This document shows positions 12,065 to 25,520 of a stretch of DNA of 64,000 nucleotides, piece after piece (position 1 is the first letter of the stretch; each line of letters starts with the position of its first letter). The stretch is from Larimichthys crocea. Taxonomy: Eukaryota > Chordata > Actinopteri > Sciaenidae. The stretch covers positions 333,006 to 397,005 of the forward strand of contig NW_020852647.1 in NCBI RefSeq assembly GCF_000972845.2. The letters run 5' to 3'. The translations under genes and the position numbers were made by a program. The notes under the pieces were generated by a model. It saw only the letters and a program-made list of their open reading frames with translations. It was not told the origin of the DNA and did no database searches.

Positions 12065-12785
12065 ATCTGGAGACACAGAGACACAGCAAGACAAACTGAG
12101 ACACAATGAGTCAGAGACACACAGAGACACAGCGAGACACACAGAGACAGTGAGACACACAAAGACACACTGAGACACAGACACAGCGAGACACACAAAA
12201 GCACACTGAGACAGAGACACGCACACAGACACAAAGAGACACAAAGAGACACTCAGAGACACAGCAAGACACAGTAAGACACAGTAAGAGACATAGCAAG
12301 ACACTCAGAGACACAAAGAGACACAGCAAGACACAGTAAGAGACACAGCAAGACACTCAGAGACACAAAGAGACACAGCAAGACACTCAGAGACACAGCA
12401 AGACACACAGAGACACAGTAAGACACACAGAGACACAGCGAGACATAATGAGATACACAATGAGATACACAGAGACATAATGAGACACAGCTAGACACAC
12501 ACAGAGACACAACGAGACACAATGAGACAGAGACACTCAGAGACACATTGAGATACACAATGAGACAGAGACACTCAGAGACAAACAGAGACACATTGAG
12601 ATACACAATGAGACATTTAGAGACACACAGCAAGACACACAGAAGACACAGCGAGACACACAGAGACACAACGAGACACAGAGACATAGCGAGACACAAT
12701 GAGACACAACGAGACACAGAGAGACACACTGAAACCCAACGAGACACAGAGAGACACACTGAAACCCAACGAGACACACTGAGAC
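12065..12785. repeat. GAGACACA minisatellite, about 720 bp
   Basis: Units such as GAGACACAGCGAGACACACA and GAGACACAGTAAGACAC of about 10-12 bp fill the interval with local higher-order duplications, for example a 32-bp unit repeated at about 12,716-12,780. The minus strand gives long Cys/Ser/Val/Leu-rich open frames up to 185 codons in several frames. These are repeat artefacts. Confidence 0.93.
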
Positions 12786-14984
12786 AAAGCGACCTGTTGG
12801 ACTTTTTCACTCAGGAGGACCGGTCCGTCTTCAGTACCCAGATCTTTTCATAGGACCTTTCAGCATCAGCTGGCAGTGTGTCTCCTGGCTCGTCTCTCAC
12901 TGCCATCAACAACAATTATCATCAAACTGTTTAACGACAGCTAATTATGATCCGCAGCAGCACTTTATCTGCTGCTTACATTACATCCTGACTGCGCGTC
13001 CTAAACGCTGCGTGGGTTTGAACCTCGGCCAGAGGAACTTGGCAGCCGCGGCTCGATGGTTATTAATATTCCTAAAGGCCTGAGAAAATAAACTTCCTGT
13101 CAGAGAGGGTTGCCATGGCGTCTCAGAGTTGACACAGCAGTCCGACTGTAGCCGTCATTGTTTTTAATCAGAAGCCCAGCGGCTCATTATATTTCAATTT
13201 ATGTTTTTTCTTTTCAGAGACGTTTGTGTGAGCAAAGAAAGACGCAGGAAGTGTCCGACAGAGGGAAACAACAACATGTTTGTGTCTCTGAGGACGCTTC
13301 TCAGCCGCACAAAGAATTAATGAGCCAACATAATTTAACTGACACTTTTTATTTCATTCAGGAGGAAATATGAACTGCAGGGAGGTTCACACAAAGAAAA
13401 CGTTCATACATCAACACATCTAGAACTTTAGAATGAAATGTTCAAAGGTAAGATGTTCATACATTATTTTTATAGTAAAATGTTCATACATATGTCAACA
13501 CGTGTAGAACGTCAAAAGAAAACATTCATTCATAAAATGCTAATAAAAAATGTTCACATAAAATATTATAAGATTATAATAGGACTTTGATATGAAAATG
13601 TTTATTAGAGAATTTTATGATAAAACGTGAACACGTGCATACTTTAAACATACATACATAATATGTTCATACATGTAAAACTACACAAAACAAATGTTCA
13701 TATGTTTATAAACATTTTATTAAAATGACTAAATTACTTTTCACTGAGAAATCAACAGAGCTGTGCACAAATATCAAACCTCAGCAGTGGAACGTAACGT
13801 AGCATAAGAGAAAATCAATAAAAACTCTAACGAGACTATCAGGCTTATCAGAAACATTTCTGTAGCATCTGTAAAACGCTATGCAGAAAATTACATATTC
13901 ATTTTAAATGATGTTTAATTCAGACTTTATTTACAGTTTATACACCGTTAATACACAGTGTTAATACACAGTTGATACATACAGTTATGTACAGTTTATA
14001 TACACACGTTTATGAATCAAATTAGAATTTGAATATTGATTTTTCAAATGAAATGTGTGTTTTTCTAATAATACTTTGGAATGGGAGGCTGCAGCATGAA
14101 ACAGATAAAATGATGTTCAGATGTTGGTTCTGTGTTTGTCTTCCCACGATGGATTTTCTGTTCACTGATTCTGTTTGACAAAGAATCTGAAGTTTATTAA
14201 AATGTTCCTGAAGACAGAATCTGTTTACTGAAGAGGAAAAGACGAACGCTCATAAATATCACGCTTTGTTTCTGTCGCGATTCATCTGCAAACTGACGGC
14301 GTAAATAAACATCAATTTATCCTAATTAGAAAACGTTCCCGTTACCTGTCATGTTCTCAATGATTTAAAACATTAACACTCCTTTCACTTCATAAATCTG
14401 TCTTGATATTAACCATCGACAGTTTGATCCAAATTGATCCAGTTTGATCCGGATTGTTCTGGGCTGAGAGCCAACAGACGCAAATGAATGTAACGTCTGT
14501 TTTTACTGAACAGCATTAATCCACACTTTAACTCCTTTTGGTGTGCCTGACTCAGGATTCAGGTCTTTATCTTCAGTTTGATTCAGGGTTGAAGGTTTTA
14601 AGTTAAACTGAATCCATTCACAGAGAAAGAAGTGAAAAGTGCAGATGTGCATCAGTCCACCATGTGACCTCTGAGACCGTGTTAATCCACCGCTGAACAA
14701 CAAACATTCATTTATTCCAATTAGATCGTTCCACTTCAGCAACTCGTCTGTTTTACATTTCTGTTTGTGTCTGCAAATTAACACTAAAACAACGTCAGAA
14801 CAACGCTCGCTGCGGTTTGTGAAAACTAGCATGCAGACAAAAGATGAGCCTCTGAATACTGATTCAACAAAGAAAAGAAGAAGAAGAAAAGAAGGAGAAG
14901 GAGAGTGAATGAAGCTCTCTGAGCTTTACAAACAGTCTGAACATGAAACATCTGGACATTCACATCCAGATGTTTCAAAGCAGC
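12786..14984. other. Single-copy non-coding stretch with possible conserved block
   Basis: No gene is supported. From about 12,925 to 13,110 the sequence has a dense, low-repeat composition rich in homeodomain-type ATTA/TAAT sites (for example CAGCTAATTATGATCCG), as many vertebrate conserved non-coding elements have. From 13,400 to 14,050 it is AT-rich with repeated ATGTTCATACAT words. Confidence 0.4.
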
Positions 14985-15855
14985 ACAGACGTGATGGACC
15001 TGATGGATCTGATGAATCTGATAGATCTGATATATCTGATGGACCTGATGGATCTGATGAATCTGATAGATCTGATATATCTGATGAATCTGATATATCT
15101 GATGAATCTGATGGATCTGATATATCTGATGAATCTGATGGACCTGATGGATCTGATGAATCTAATGGTATTGCTATATCTGATGAATCTGATGGACCTG
15201 ATGGATCTGATGAATCTAATGGTATTGCTATATCTGATGAATCTGATGGACCTGATGAATCTGATGGACCTGATGAATCTGATAGATCTGATGAATCTGA
15301 TAGATCTGATTAATCTGATGGATCTGATGAACCTGATGGACCTGATGGATCTGATGAATCTGATAGATCTTATGAATCTGATGGGACCTGATGGATCTGA
15401 TGGACCTGATGGATCTGATAGATCTGACGGATCTGATGTACCTGATGGACCTGATGAATCTGATAGATCTGATGAATCTGATGGGACCTGATGAATCTGA
15501 TAGATCTGATGAATCTGATGGGACCTGATGGACCTGATGAATCTGATGGATCTGATGGATCTGATGAATCTGATAAATCTGATGGACCTGATGGATCTGA
15601 TGAATCTGATAGATCTGATGGGACCTGATGGACCTGATGAATCTGATGGATCTGATGGATCTGATGGATCTGATGGATCTGATTAATCTGATGGATCTGA
15701 TAAATCTGATGGGACCTGATGGATCTGATGGACCTGATGGATCTGATAGATCTGATAGATCTGATGGATCTGATGGACCTGATGAATCTGATGGGATCTG
15801 ATGGACCTGATGAATCTGATGGACCTGATGGATCTGATGGCACCTAATGGATCCT
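14985..15855. repeat. 9-bp minisatellite (GAT-NAT/NAC-CT-GAT)
   Basis: About 95 units of nine bases (GATGGATCT, GATGAATCT, GATGGACCT, GATAGATCT) follow each other. Because nine is a multiple of three, long frames open on both strands. One plus-strand frame reads as a Ser/Asp repeat (14,909-15,313) and a minus-strand frame runs 213 codons (15,228-15,869). Single-base insertions such as GATGGGACC break the phase several times. I regard it as non-coding. Confidence 0.95.
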
Positions 15856-17499
15856 GATGGACCCTCCAAATACTGAACTGGATTCTAGATCAGATCTCTT
15901 CTCCGCTCACAGATGACACCTTTGAAGACTGTGGTTCTGGCTGCTGTCTCTCTGTTGGATCTGACCCAGATAGTTTCAGACCACAGATATGAGTCCTGGA
16001 CCAGGTCTGGATCTGGATCTGGTCCTGAAGCTGGTCTGTGGTTTGGACGTTAGTGGCTTTTGTGCTGTTTGTATGAGTTAAGTTTTGGGAACATGTGGAT
16101 CCATTCTGACAGGAAAACTAGTCCAGTTTGAACCAAAGTCCTTAACCAGGTCTGATGAAGGTCCAGTTTATTTACAGAACATGAGCTCTTTTAAACCTGT
16201 GTGAGACCCACAGCGCCTCCTACAGTGTTTGATATTAACAGAAGGCAGACTGTGGACATATGACGTCCTTTATCTCGTGTTTTTACGGACACGTAATGAA
16301 TTGTTCAAATGTCACATTTCTTAAAGGGACAGTGCAGGGAGCTTTAGTTAAAGGCTGCTGTTATTCTCCATATTAGCACTCAAGGAACAACTCTTGTCCA
16401 ATCAGATCACTCGGTCTAAACTAACTGTTGTACAGGTAACTTTATTTTCCACTTGAAAACACCTGGAAGCTCCTGGAAACACCTAGAAACATGATTTGTC
16501 GTCTTTTGATTGGCCATATTTAACCTAAATGAAACATGAATGTGAAACAACGTTCTCTTCAGGAGATGTTACAAAACAAAGATGACAGATGGGAGGTCAG
16601 CTGAGTTCACACCACAGATCCAAACTGTAGAAAAGAAGAATTTTAAAAGGCTCTGTCTGTATTAAATTAACCAACATGTCCGTGATAACCAGCTCTCTTC
16701 ATCACATCAACAATCAAACCAACATTCACTGGCTCCAAATCAACACGCTCCAAAATTACACTGAGACAAAATTACAGTGAGCGCCATGACTGACAACCTG
16801 TAATTTGAAGAAGAAGAAGAAAAAAGATGAGTGCAGCCAAACTGTGTGGGCTCCATGAATGCTTCGCTCATGGCAGCCAGCAATTATCCAATTTCAAGGA
16901 AATGTCTGTAATGCCTCTAAGAACGAGAGCTGCCGCTCAAAACCTCCAGAACCGGGTCTCTGTGATCCCAGTCCAGCTCAGTCCGCTACAGGTCTGGCAC
17001 TAGCATCATGTATGGAACACGGGCGGGGTCATAATCCATGTGTTCACTAACATGTTTATGTGATGCGTGTTCGTGTAAGCATACACACATGAACTCGGAT
17101 CTGACGCTTTAATACCTGCAGGTGACCAGATGATCAGACAGAAGTCCAAACCTGGACTGGTGGTATCTGAGGGAGTCCAGGTCCAGGTCCAGGTCAGTCT
17201 GGTGAGGACTTGTTGGTCTCCAGATTAAGGACCCCCTCCTGCAGATTATCAGGACTCGCAGGTGGTGTCCTGCTCTCAATCCTCTGACAGATGATCCAAC
17301 TGCTGTTCAGGAGGAAACATCTGTCAACTGATTGCTTTTTTGTAACACTGATGAACGACATAAAGCCTCCAAGCTGATCCTGCACCTTGTCTGAGTACTA
17401 TATGTACCGTCTGCAGATCAAAGTAATCCTCAATCCACTGCTCTCAGATCAGCCACGGCACAAGAACGCTGTAACACCAACATTTATTCTAAATGAAGA
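15856..17499. other. Single-copy non-coding stretch
   Basis: No gene is supported. A 63-codon frame at 16,859-17,050 lies in a high-complexity block (16,840-17,010) that could be a conserved non-coding element or a decayed exon. I cannot tell which. Confidence 0.4.
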
Positions 17500-17690
17500 T
17501 ATAGATCATATAACAAAACATTTAATAATATCATATAATAATAAAACATATAATAATATCATATAATAATGTAATATAATAAAACATATAATATTATAAT
17601 AAAATGTAAACTAATATAATAAAACCTATAATAATAAAACATAATAAAAAGACAAAAACGTGTAATTATAATTCATTTAAATACAGAATA
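17500..17690. repeat. ATAATA/AACATATAAT low-complexity tract
   Basis: Irregular AATAAAACATATAATA words. The outer end of the first large palindrome falls inside this tract at about 17,597. Confidence 0.85.
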
Positions 17691-17756
17691 TATGTAGTTA
17701 ATTACAGGTTACATTTCTATTCAGTTTTAACATCTTAACATGTTATAAACTGATAT

Positions 17757-18034
17757 GTATGCAGTTGTATGTATGTATGTATCTGTGCCTGTATGTATGT
17801 ATGAATGCATGTATGATGTATGTATGTATATTGCATGTATGTATGTATGTATGTGTATGTGCATGTATGTATGTATGTAGTATGTTATGTATGTATGTAT
17901 GTATGTGTATTATGTTGTGTGTGTGTGTGTGTGTGTGTATGTGTTATGTATATAATATATATATATATACATATAATCTCAAGATCTGTCTCATTACTGT
18001 CAGACTGACATTTACTACACCACACCACGTGTTC

Positions 18035-18072
<38 letters not shown>

Positions 18073-18465
18073 TGTGTGTATGTTCACTGTGTGTGTTTGT
18101 GTGTGTATGTTCACTGTATGTGTGTGTGTGTTCACGTGTGTGTGTGTTTGTGTTTGTTCGTGTGTGTGTGTTCACTGTGTGTGGTGCGTGTGTGTATGTT
18201 TACTGTGTGTGTGTTTACTGTGTTGTGTGTTGTGTATGTTCACTGTATGTGTGTGTGTGTTCACTGTGTGTGTGTGTGTGTGTTTGTTCGTGTGTTTTGT
18301 TCATTGTGTGTGTGTGCGTGTGTTGTGTTCACTGTGTATGTGTATTCACTGTATGGTGTGTGTTTGTTCACTGTATGTGTGTATTCACTGTATGTGTTGT
18401 GTCACTGTATGTTGGTGTGTGTTCACTGTGTGTGTGTAGGTGTGTGTTGTGTGATGGTGTAATAG
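17757..18465. repeat. TGTA and GT microsatellite array (A copy 1)
   Basis: A (TGTA)n run is followed by a GTGTGTGT array punctuated by TTCACTGT and TTTACTGT. Open frames of alternating Cys/Val are translations of GT repeats. The A copy 3 version is longer and has a regular 137-bp higher-order unit. Confidence 0.95.
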
Positions 18466-19584
18466 TGTGACCTTCCTCCTCCACATATAAAAACAAACTT
18501 CGCCACACTCTGTTTCTCAAGATGTCCGTGTGATGGTGGCAACAGGAGGAGGAGTGTTTGGTGATATGTGTTTGTATGTGTGTGTGTATGTGTGTGTACG
18601 TGTGTGGTGTGTGACTCTGGGTGTTGTTCCCATGCCCTCGCTGCATTCCTGCCTCAGATCCCGACGTGTTTTTGGGGTTGTATTTATTTTCCTCCAACAT
18701 GAAGTCCAGGATGTGAGTCATGATGCACACCACACCCACACACACACACACCACACATACACATACACGTACCACATACACACACATACACACACACACA
18801 CATACACCACACGTACAGACATACACCACACACACACGTACACACACACGTACCGACACACACCACACATACACAGACGCACACACCACCATCCAAACGT
18901 ATTAAACTGTTTGTGGATCTGAATATCACATTTAAATTAATACTGTCTGTAACCATGACCACCTCGCCCCACATGAAGCTCCGCCCCCTCGCCATGACCC
19001 TTCAGGTGTGTTTCACCTGTAGAGATGGACTCAGGTGTAACAGGGAGTCAAACATGCTATTATGTTCACGAGCGCTGCTCTGCACTCTGAAATATGCAGA
19101 TCTGATCGATGTGTTTGCTCATGAATATTCATTAGGCGGCTCAGCGGGCGGCCCCGGGGACCGGTTCTGGGGAGTTCTGGAGCGGCTCGCTCTTAATCTG
19201 ATTCATTCCTATTTTGTTTTATCATTTATGATCTGCTGCTGTTCAAATCAATTTCAGATATTATTTAAATATTAATTACCCGTTTATTAAAACACACCTT
19301 AATTTTACATTTGTGCTCACACTGAAGATATTTTATTTTGAAGGGGACTTCCTGCCTCTGTGATGTCATCGTGACATCCTGGGAACCCGAGCGTGGAGCA
19401 GCTTCCTGTGGTGGACCTTCCCATCCCTCACACAGGAAATGCTGACCCCTGAGGTGTTGAGCGTGTGCAGAGGACACCACTCGAGGCCCTTTTCATAACA
19501 CGCTTCTCTCCCACAATGCACTGCTATGTGACTTCATCTGCCCTTCACTGACAAAAGAGCAGGGAGTGAAGGAAGGAACACCAG
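18466..19584. other. Unit A unique block 1 (non-coding)
   Basis: The block starts with GACCTTCCTCCTCCACATAT and holds a second CA-rich run (about 18,725-18,890), a high-complexity segment (19,045-19,290) and the segment leading into the 11-bp array. A 120-codon plus-strand frame (18,913-19,275) and a 71-codon minus-strand frame (19,265-19,480) persist between copies only because the DNA is duplicated. Confidence 0.6.
19045..19290. other. Candidate conserved non-coding block (in every A copy)
   Basis: High-complexity sequence with CTCATGAATATTCATTAGGC, a GC-rich CGGCCCCGGGG segment and an ATTTAAATATTAATTACCCG end resembles an enhancer-type element. Copies lie near 31,765-32,005, 35,080-35,330 and 54,085-54,330. 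The enhancer idea is inference from composition only. Confidence 0.25.
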
Positions 19585-21285
19585 AGGAACATCATAGGAA
19601 TGTTAGAGGATCATAAGAGGGCCGTCAGAGGAACATTAGAGGAACATTAGAGGATCATTAGAGGGCCGTCAGAGGAACATCAGAGGAACATCAGAGGAAT
19701 GTTAGAGGATCATAAGAGGGCCGTCAGAGGAACATTAGAGGATCATTAGAGGGCGTCAGAGGAACATCAGGGAACATCAGAGGGGAATTTAGAGGATCAT
19801 AAGAGGCCGTCAGAGGAATGTTAGAGGATCATTAGAGGGCCGTCAGAGGAACATTAGAGGAACATTAGAGGATCATTAGAGGGCCGTCAAAGGAACGTCA
19901 GAGGAACATCAGGGAATGTTAGAGGATCATAAGAGGGCCATCAGAGGAACATCAGAGGAACATCAGAGGAATGTTAGAGGATCATAAGAGGGCCGTCCGA
20001 GGGAACATTAGAGGAACATTAGAGGATCATTAGAGGGCCGTCAGAGGAACATCAGAGGAACATCAGAGGAATGTTAGAGGATCATAAGAGGGCCGTCAGA
20101 GGAACATCAGAGGAATGTTAGAGGATCATTAGAGGGCCGTCAGAGGAACATTAGAGGATCATTAGAGGGCCGTCAGAGGAACATTAGAGATCATAGAGGG
20201 CTGTCAAAGGAAACGTCAGAGGAACATCAGAGGAATGTTGGGATCATAAGAGGGCCGTCAGAGGAACATTAGAGGAATGTTAGAGGTCATAAGAGGGCCG
20301 TCAGAGGAACATTAGAGGGAACATTAGAGGAATGTTAGGGATCATAAGAGGGCCGTCAGAGGAACATTAGAGGAACATTAGAGGAATGTTAGAGGCTCAT
20401 TAGAGGCCTTTAAAGGAATGCAGAGGAACATCAGGGAACGTTAGAGGATCATTAGAGGGCCGTCAAAGGAACATCAGAGGAACATCAGAGTAACATTTTG
20501 GGAACGTCAAGGGCTTTCCAGAGGAACGTTGAGGAACGTTAGGGGAACATCAGAGGATCATAAGAGGGTCATCAGAGGAACGTTAGAGGGCCATCAGAGG
20601 ACATTGGGGAACGTCAGGGAGCATTAGAGGAATGTCAGAAGAATGTACAGGAACATCAGATGAACATTAGAGGAATGTTAGAGGATGTCAGAGGAACGTC
20701 AGAGGAACATTAGAGAACATCAGATGAACATTAGAGGAATGTCAGAGGAACATTGGAGGAACGTCAGGGCATTAGAGGAACGTCAGGGAACTTCGAGGAA
20801 TGTCAGAGGGCCGTCAGATAAATATTAGATGCCATCAGAGGAACGTTAGAGGACCATCGGGAACATTAGAGGGCCATCAGAGGAACCTTAGAGGAATGTT
20901 AGAGGAATGTCAGAGGAACATTGAGGAATGTCAGAGGAACGTCAGAGGAACATTAGAGGAACATCAGATGAACATTAGAGAATGTTCAGGGAACATTGGG
21001 GACGTCAGAGGAACATTAGAGGAAAGTCAGTGGAACTTCAGAGGAATGTCAGAGGGCTGTCAGAGAAATATTAGATTACCACCAGAGGAACGTTAGAGGA
21101 CCATCAGAGGAACATTAGAGGAAGTCAGAGGAACCTAAAGGAATGTCAGATGAACATTAGAGGAACGTCAGAGGAAAAATAGAGAATGGTCAGATGATTT
21201 AGAGGACATCAGAGAAACGTTAGAGGGACGTCAGAGGGGCACCAGAGGACCGTTAGAGGAAATGTTAGAGGAACCTCAGAGAATG
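19585..21285. repeat. 11-bp minisatellite (AGAGGAACATT), about 1.7 kb
   Basis: Units such as GAGGAACATTA, GAGGAACGTCA, GAGGAATGTTA, GAGGATCATAA and GAGGGCCGTCA succeed each other. The group GAGGATCATTAGAGGGCCGT recurs as a higher-order marker. The length is close to that of copy 2 (1.71 kb) and copy 4 (1.76 kb) but longer than copy 3 (1.34 kb). Confidence 0.95.
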
Positions 21286-23682
21286 AATGCTAACTTGAAC
21301 TAAATTTGTGATCAGATTTCAGATTTCGGGTTTCAGGTTTCAGAATTTGGTTCATGAATATTTTGTTTTGTGAGCATCGATATAAAGTTTGATTAAGATC
21401 GAACATCAGCAGGAAGTCCTTCTGCTTCCAGTGTTTATGCTAAGTTAGCTAACCTTGTGCTGGCCCTCTAAAGCAGGACTGAATCAAAGTTGTTGGTTGC
21501 CATGGATACAAACACTTGTCTGCAAGCAGTGGAGAGCATGGAGTTCCCATGTGAAACGACGACTCCTCTGATCTGAGGTCAGCTCTGAAACGGCGATAAG
21601 GAGCCGCACTCATTAGCTGAGACAGCCGCTGGCGGGGCTGCCACTTCAAACTGAGGCATCTTTAACAGCGTGTGACCTCTGACACAAACTGTTGCAAACT
21701 CTTTTCAGGTCACTGAACGCCTCTCAGATCTGGTTCTCTCCAACCCAGACTCTTCCCAGAGCAGGCCGGTTTGGACTTCAAGTCCAACGTCACATTTCAT
21801 CAGATTTCATTCAAAGTTTGCCCGAGTTTGGCACCAAGAACCAGAAGACCAGATTATTGTTTATCCATCTTAGATTATAACAAAGATGAACATTTAGGAA
21901 AAATAGTTTAAAAAACATTTCCTGCTGTTACAATCTTAACATGTCAGCTGATATAAACCTGTTCAGCCACCATCAGTAATCAATACACAAACCATTATCA
22001 AACCAATAAACTAACATTCAACAACACGAGATAAAGGATGTCACATGACCACAGACTGACTGTCAGTTTAACATCAATGTAATCCACAAAGATAAACTAC
22101 AAACTCTCTACCAACGTTATTTTAATGTTAGACCAGCGTTATTTAGTATAGACAGCATAGGAACGAGGCGTGCTGATATTCACGATAACTGAACAGCCTT
22201 TGTGTGATATCACTGCAATAATTTCATAATGTAAATATTATATTTTATAATATTATTGTTTGTTTATTTATGATGTTGGCCCCCCATAACATGAAGACTA
22301 AAGTACTGAAGTACACAAGTAAAAGTACTGAGTTTACTTTGAAGCTTGCTGGATCAGTTTGGAAATTTCAGTTTGGAATAAAAACAAACCTTTAAACAGA
22401 CACGCTACATGTTTATTTATTATTCGTTTGTTTTTCACAACATGAAAACCTTGTTATCTCCACAATGTGAAACAATAAAAATTAATATTAATAAGTAGAG
22501 TTTAAATTTAAAAGTAAAGTTCGTTTGGATCTCTGAGGAGGATCAGCTGCTTTAAATCAAACATATGATTACTTCATACACTGAAATATAATATTTAAAC
22601 ATTAATACTATATATACTTATTCTATTCAAATATAAAAATGCATCATAACTTTCTGTCAGAAACATGTGAACATGTCCACATAGTTTTGTCACATGTCAT
22701 TTTTCTACCTCAGATTTAATGTGAGACAGGTGCTAAAAATTGATTTTGAATTGTGAGAACTGAATGTTCAGTTCCAAACTAATAAATTCAAATTACAATT
22801 CAGTTGTTCAATGCAATGATTCAAATTGAACAATTCAAATATATGATTCAAATTGTTTCTATGGCACATATTTCAGCCCATAACGGTCTGACCTGTTCTG
22901 TATGAAAAATGTCATGAGATAACTGAAGTTTGATCTGGAGTATATAAGTAAAACTGAACTGAATACAACATGTATGTTATTATAATGTTTAATGTATGTT
23001 TAAAAATTGTTTAAAGTATATTTAAAATGTCTGTAGGGACTTATCTGGACCGCCTGGTTCTGTAGGGACATATCTGGACCTAGTGCTGCAGTGTGTTACG
23101 AGGGCTCGTCCCCTGATAGCGGTGACTCCATCAGTGTGCACAGACTTCATCACTGTACGCTGTCCTGCTGCTCACACAGCGTCCTTGTTGTCGTCTTCTT
23201 GCACTCTTTACGGTGGGGCAGACAAATGTGTTTTTGAGCAGCGAACGATAAAGCTTGATCCGCCGACCCCCCCAGGAGGCGCTCTGAAAGGAGAATCGAG
23301 GACAGTTATGAATGTGCATTTGATTTCATAAGCAGCAGGAGGATCAATCACACTGGCTTCTTGTTGAGTGTCGTCCAGATGTGTCTGCCGTCCCGACCCG
23401 GTCCATCAATGCTGCCCTGTTTGCCTTGTTCCTGACACACTGAGGGGCCCTGATGTCCACCTCACCCCCATGTGTGTGTGTGTGTGGTGTGTTTGTGGGG
23501 GGGGGGACAACAACAAATACTGATAAACAACTCCGACAGAGGTGAAGTAACAGGGTACTCCAGTTAAGGGTTCATTTTGTGTTACTTTAACTTCCACAGC
23601 AAAGATTCATTTAAAACATCTGATCCAGAAGAAGACTAAAGAAGAGGGCATGAGTCCTAACAGATCCAACCAAGCCAGAACA
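21286..23682. other. Unit A unique block 2 (non-coding)
   Basis: This is single-copy-like sequence between the 11-bp array and the hairpin, present in all four A copies. It includes an AT-rich middle (22,180-22,860), an L2-like tail (22,880-22,967) and a C/G-rich end with a short GT run (23,472-23,510). No gene is supported: the short frames are broken differently in each copy. Confidence 0.6.
22880..22967 (+). mobile_element. L2-type 3' tail (A copy 1)
   Basis: AATGTCATGAGATAACTGAA followed by a GAGTATATAAGTAAAACTGA tail matches the family described at 9,735. Confidence 0.5.
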
Positions 23683-23833
23683 CATCTGTCTAAATGACTA
23701 GAACAACAAATCTGAATCTGAATCTGTCCGCGGGATGCCAGCAGCCTACTGAGGGATTTCTTGCCGGGTTTGGCTGCTGGCATCCCGCGGACAGATTCAG
23801 ATTCAGATTTGTGTTCTAGTCATTAGACAGATG
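23683..23833. repeat. Hairpin element H, 68-bp arms (A copy 1)
   Basis: CATCTGTCTAAATGACTAGA through GTCCGCGGGATGCCAGCAGC is followed by a 25-27-bp loop and then its reverse complement. In the clean copy 3 the arms match over 68 bp. The right arm runs straight into the 47-bp array. It may be a MITE or foldback element; no flanking duplication was identified. Confidence 0.9.
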
Positions 23834-25150
23834 TTGTTGTTCAGAGGTTCTGTCGCTGTGTTCACTGTTAGGACTGGACACTGCGGTCAGAGGTTCTGCT
23901 GCTGTGTTCACTGTTAGACTGGACACTGCCAGTCAGAGGTTCTGTGCGTGTTCACGTTGACTGACTGCCTGTTCAGAGGTTCTGCTGCTGTGTTACTGTT
24001 GAACTGGACACTGCCGGTTCAGGTTCTGCGCTGTGTTCACTGTTAGACTGGACATGCGGTCAGAGGTTCTGTCGCTGTGTTCGCTGTTAGACTGGACACG
24101 CCGGTTCAGAGGTTCTGTCGCTGTGTTCGCTGTTAGACGGGACACTCCGGTTCAGAGGTTCTATCGCTGTGTTGCTGTTAGACTGGACACTGCCGGTTCA
24201 GAGGTTCTGTCGCTGTGTTCGCTGTTAGACTGGACACTGCCGGTTCAGAGGTTCTGTCGCTGTGTTCGCTGTAGACTGGACACTGCCGGTCTGAGGTTCT
24301 GTCGCTGTGTTCGCTGTTAGACTGGACACTGCCTGTTCAGAGGTTTGCTGCTGTGTCACTGTTGCTGGACACTGCGGTTCAGAGGTCTGTCGCTGTGTTC
24401 ACGTAGACTGGACACTGCCTGTTCAGGTTTCTGCTGCTGTGTTCACTGTTAGACTGGACACTGCCTGTTCAGAGGGTCTGTCGCTGTGTTCACTGGTTAG
24501 ACTGGACACTGCCGCGTCAGAGGTTCTGCTGCTGTGTTCACTGTTAGACTGGACACTGCCGGTTCAGAGGTTCTGTCGCTGTGTTCACTGTTAGACTGGA
24601 CACTGCTGGTTCAGAGGTTCTGCTGCTGTGTTCACTGTTAGACTGGACACTGCCTGTTCAGAGGTTCTGTCGCTGTGTTCACTGTTAGACTGGACACTGC
24701 CGGTTCAGAGGTTCTGCTGCTGTGTTCACTGTTAGACTGGGACACTGCCTGTTCAGAGGTTCTGCTGCTGTGTTCACTGTTAGACTGGACACTGCCGGTT
24801 TCATGAGGTTTCGTCGCTGTGTTCACTGTTAGACTGGACCTGCGGTTCAGAGGTTCTGTCGCTTGTTCACTGTTAGACTGGACACTGCCGGTTCAGAGTT
24901 TGTCGCTGTGTTCGCTGTTAGACTGGACACTGCCGGTTCAGAGGTTCTTCGCTGTGTTCGCTGGTGACTGGACCACTGCCGGTTCAGAGGTTCTGTCGTT
25001 GTGTTTGCTGTTAGATGGACACTGCCGGTCAGAGGTTCTGTCGCTGTGTTCGCTGTAGACTGGACTCTGCTGGTTCAGAGGTTCTGTCGCTGTGTGTCAC
25101 TGTTAGACTGGACACTGCTGGTTCAGAGGGTTCTGTCGCTGTGTTCACTG
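23834..25150. repeat. 47-bp minisatellite, about 28 units (A copy 1)
   Basis: The unit is GTTCAGAGGTTCTGTCGCTG, then TGTTCACTGTTAGACTGGAC, then ACTGCCG. In this copy most units carry single-base deletions or insertions in short homopolymers, unlike the eight clean units in copy 3. That pattern looks like raw long-read error more than normal minisatellite divergence. Confidence 0.95.
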
Positions 25151-25520
25151 TTAGACTGTGGTCCTGCAATACATAGCGGTGGGGTGTAACGCACTTTTAC
25201 AAGAAACGCATAAAATGAGGAAGTAACCAGACTTTACTCCTGTTTGATGAGGACGGTCTCTGGTGGCTGACTGCCCTGGAGGTCACAGGTCACAGAGGGG
25301 ATTATCAAAGAGGTCACAGCACATAAACACATTATTCTTCATTTTTAAAGCTTTGTCTTCTGACTTGTAGTGACCTGTAGTGACAGTGACGTGAAGTGAT
25401 GTACACTGACCTGTAGTGAAGTGTATTGACTGGAAGTGACTCTGAGACGTGATGTGAAGTGTACACAGTGCTGCACAGTGAAGCATCATATTGTTTGCTC
25501 TGTCTCATGGGATTACATGG

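Noticed and set aside
12253..12810. 185-codon Cys/Ser/Val/Leu-rich minus-strand frame
   Set aside because: Translation of the GAGACACA array.
14909..15869. Ser-Asp repeat protein resembling an adhesin or dentin-like stretch
   Set aside because: A 9-bp tandem array gives this in one frame, but both strands are open and the phase is broken by single-base insertions; no signal or flanking domain exists.
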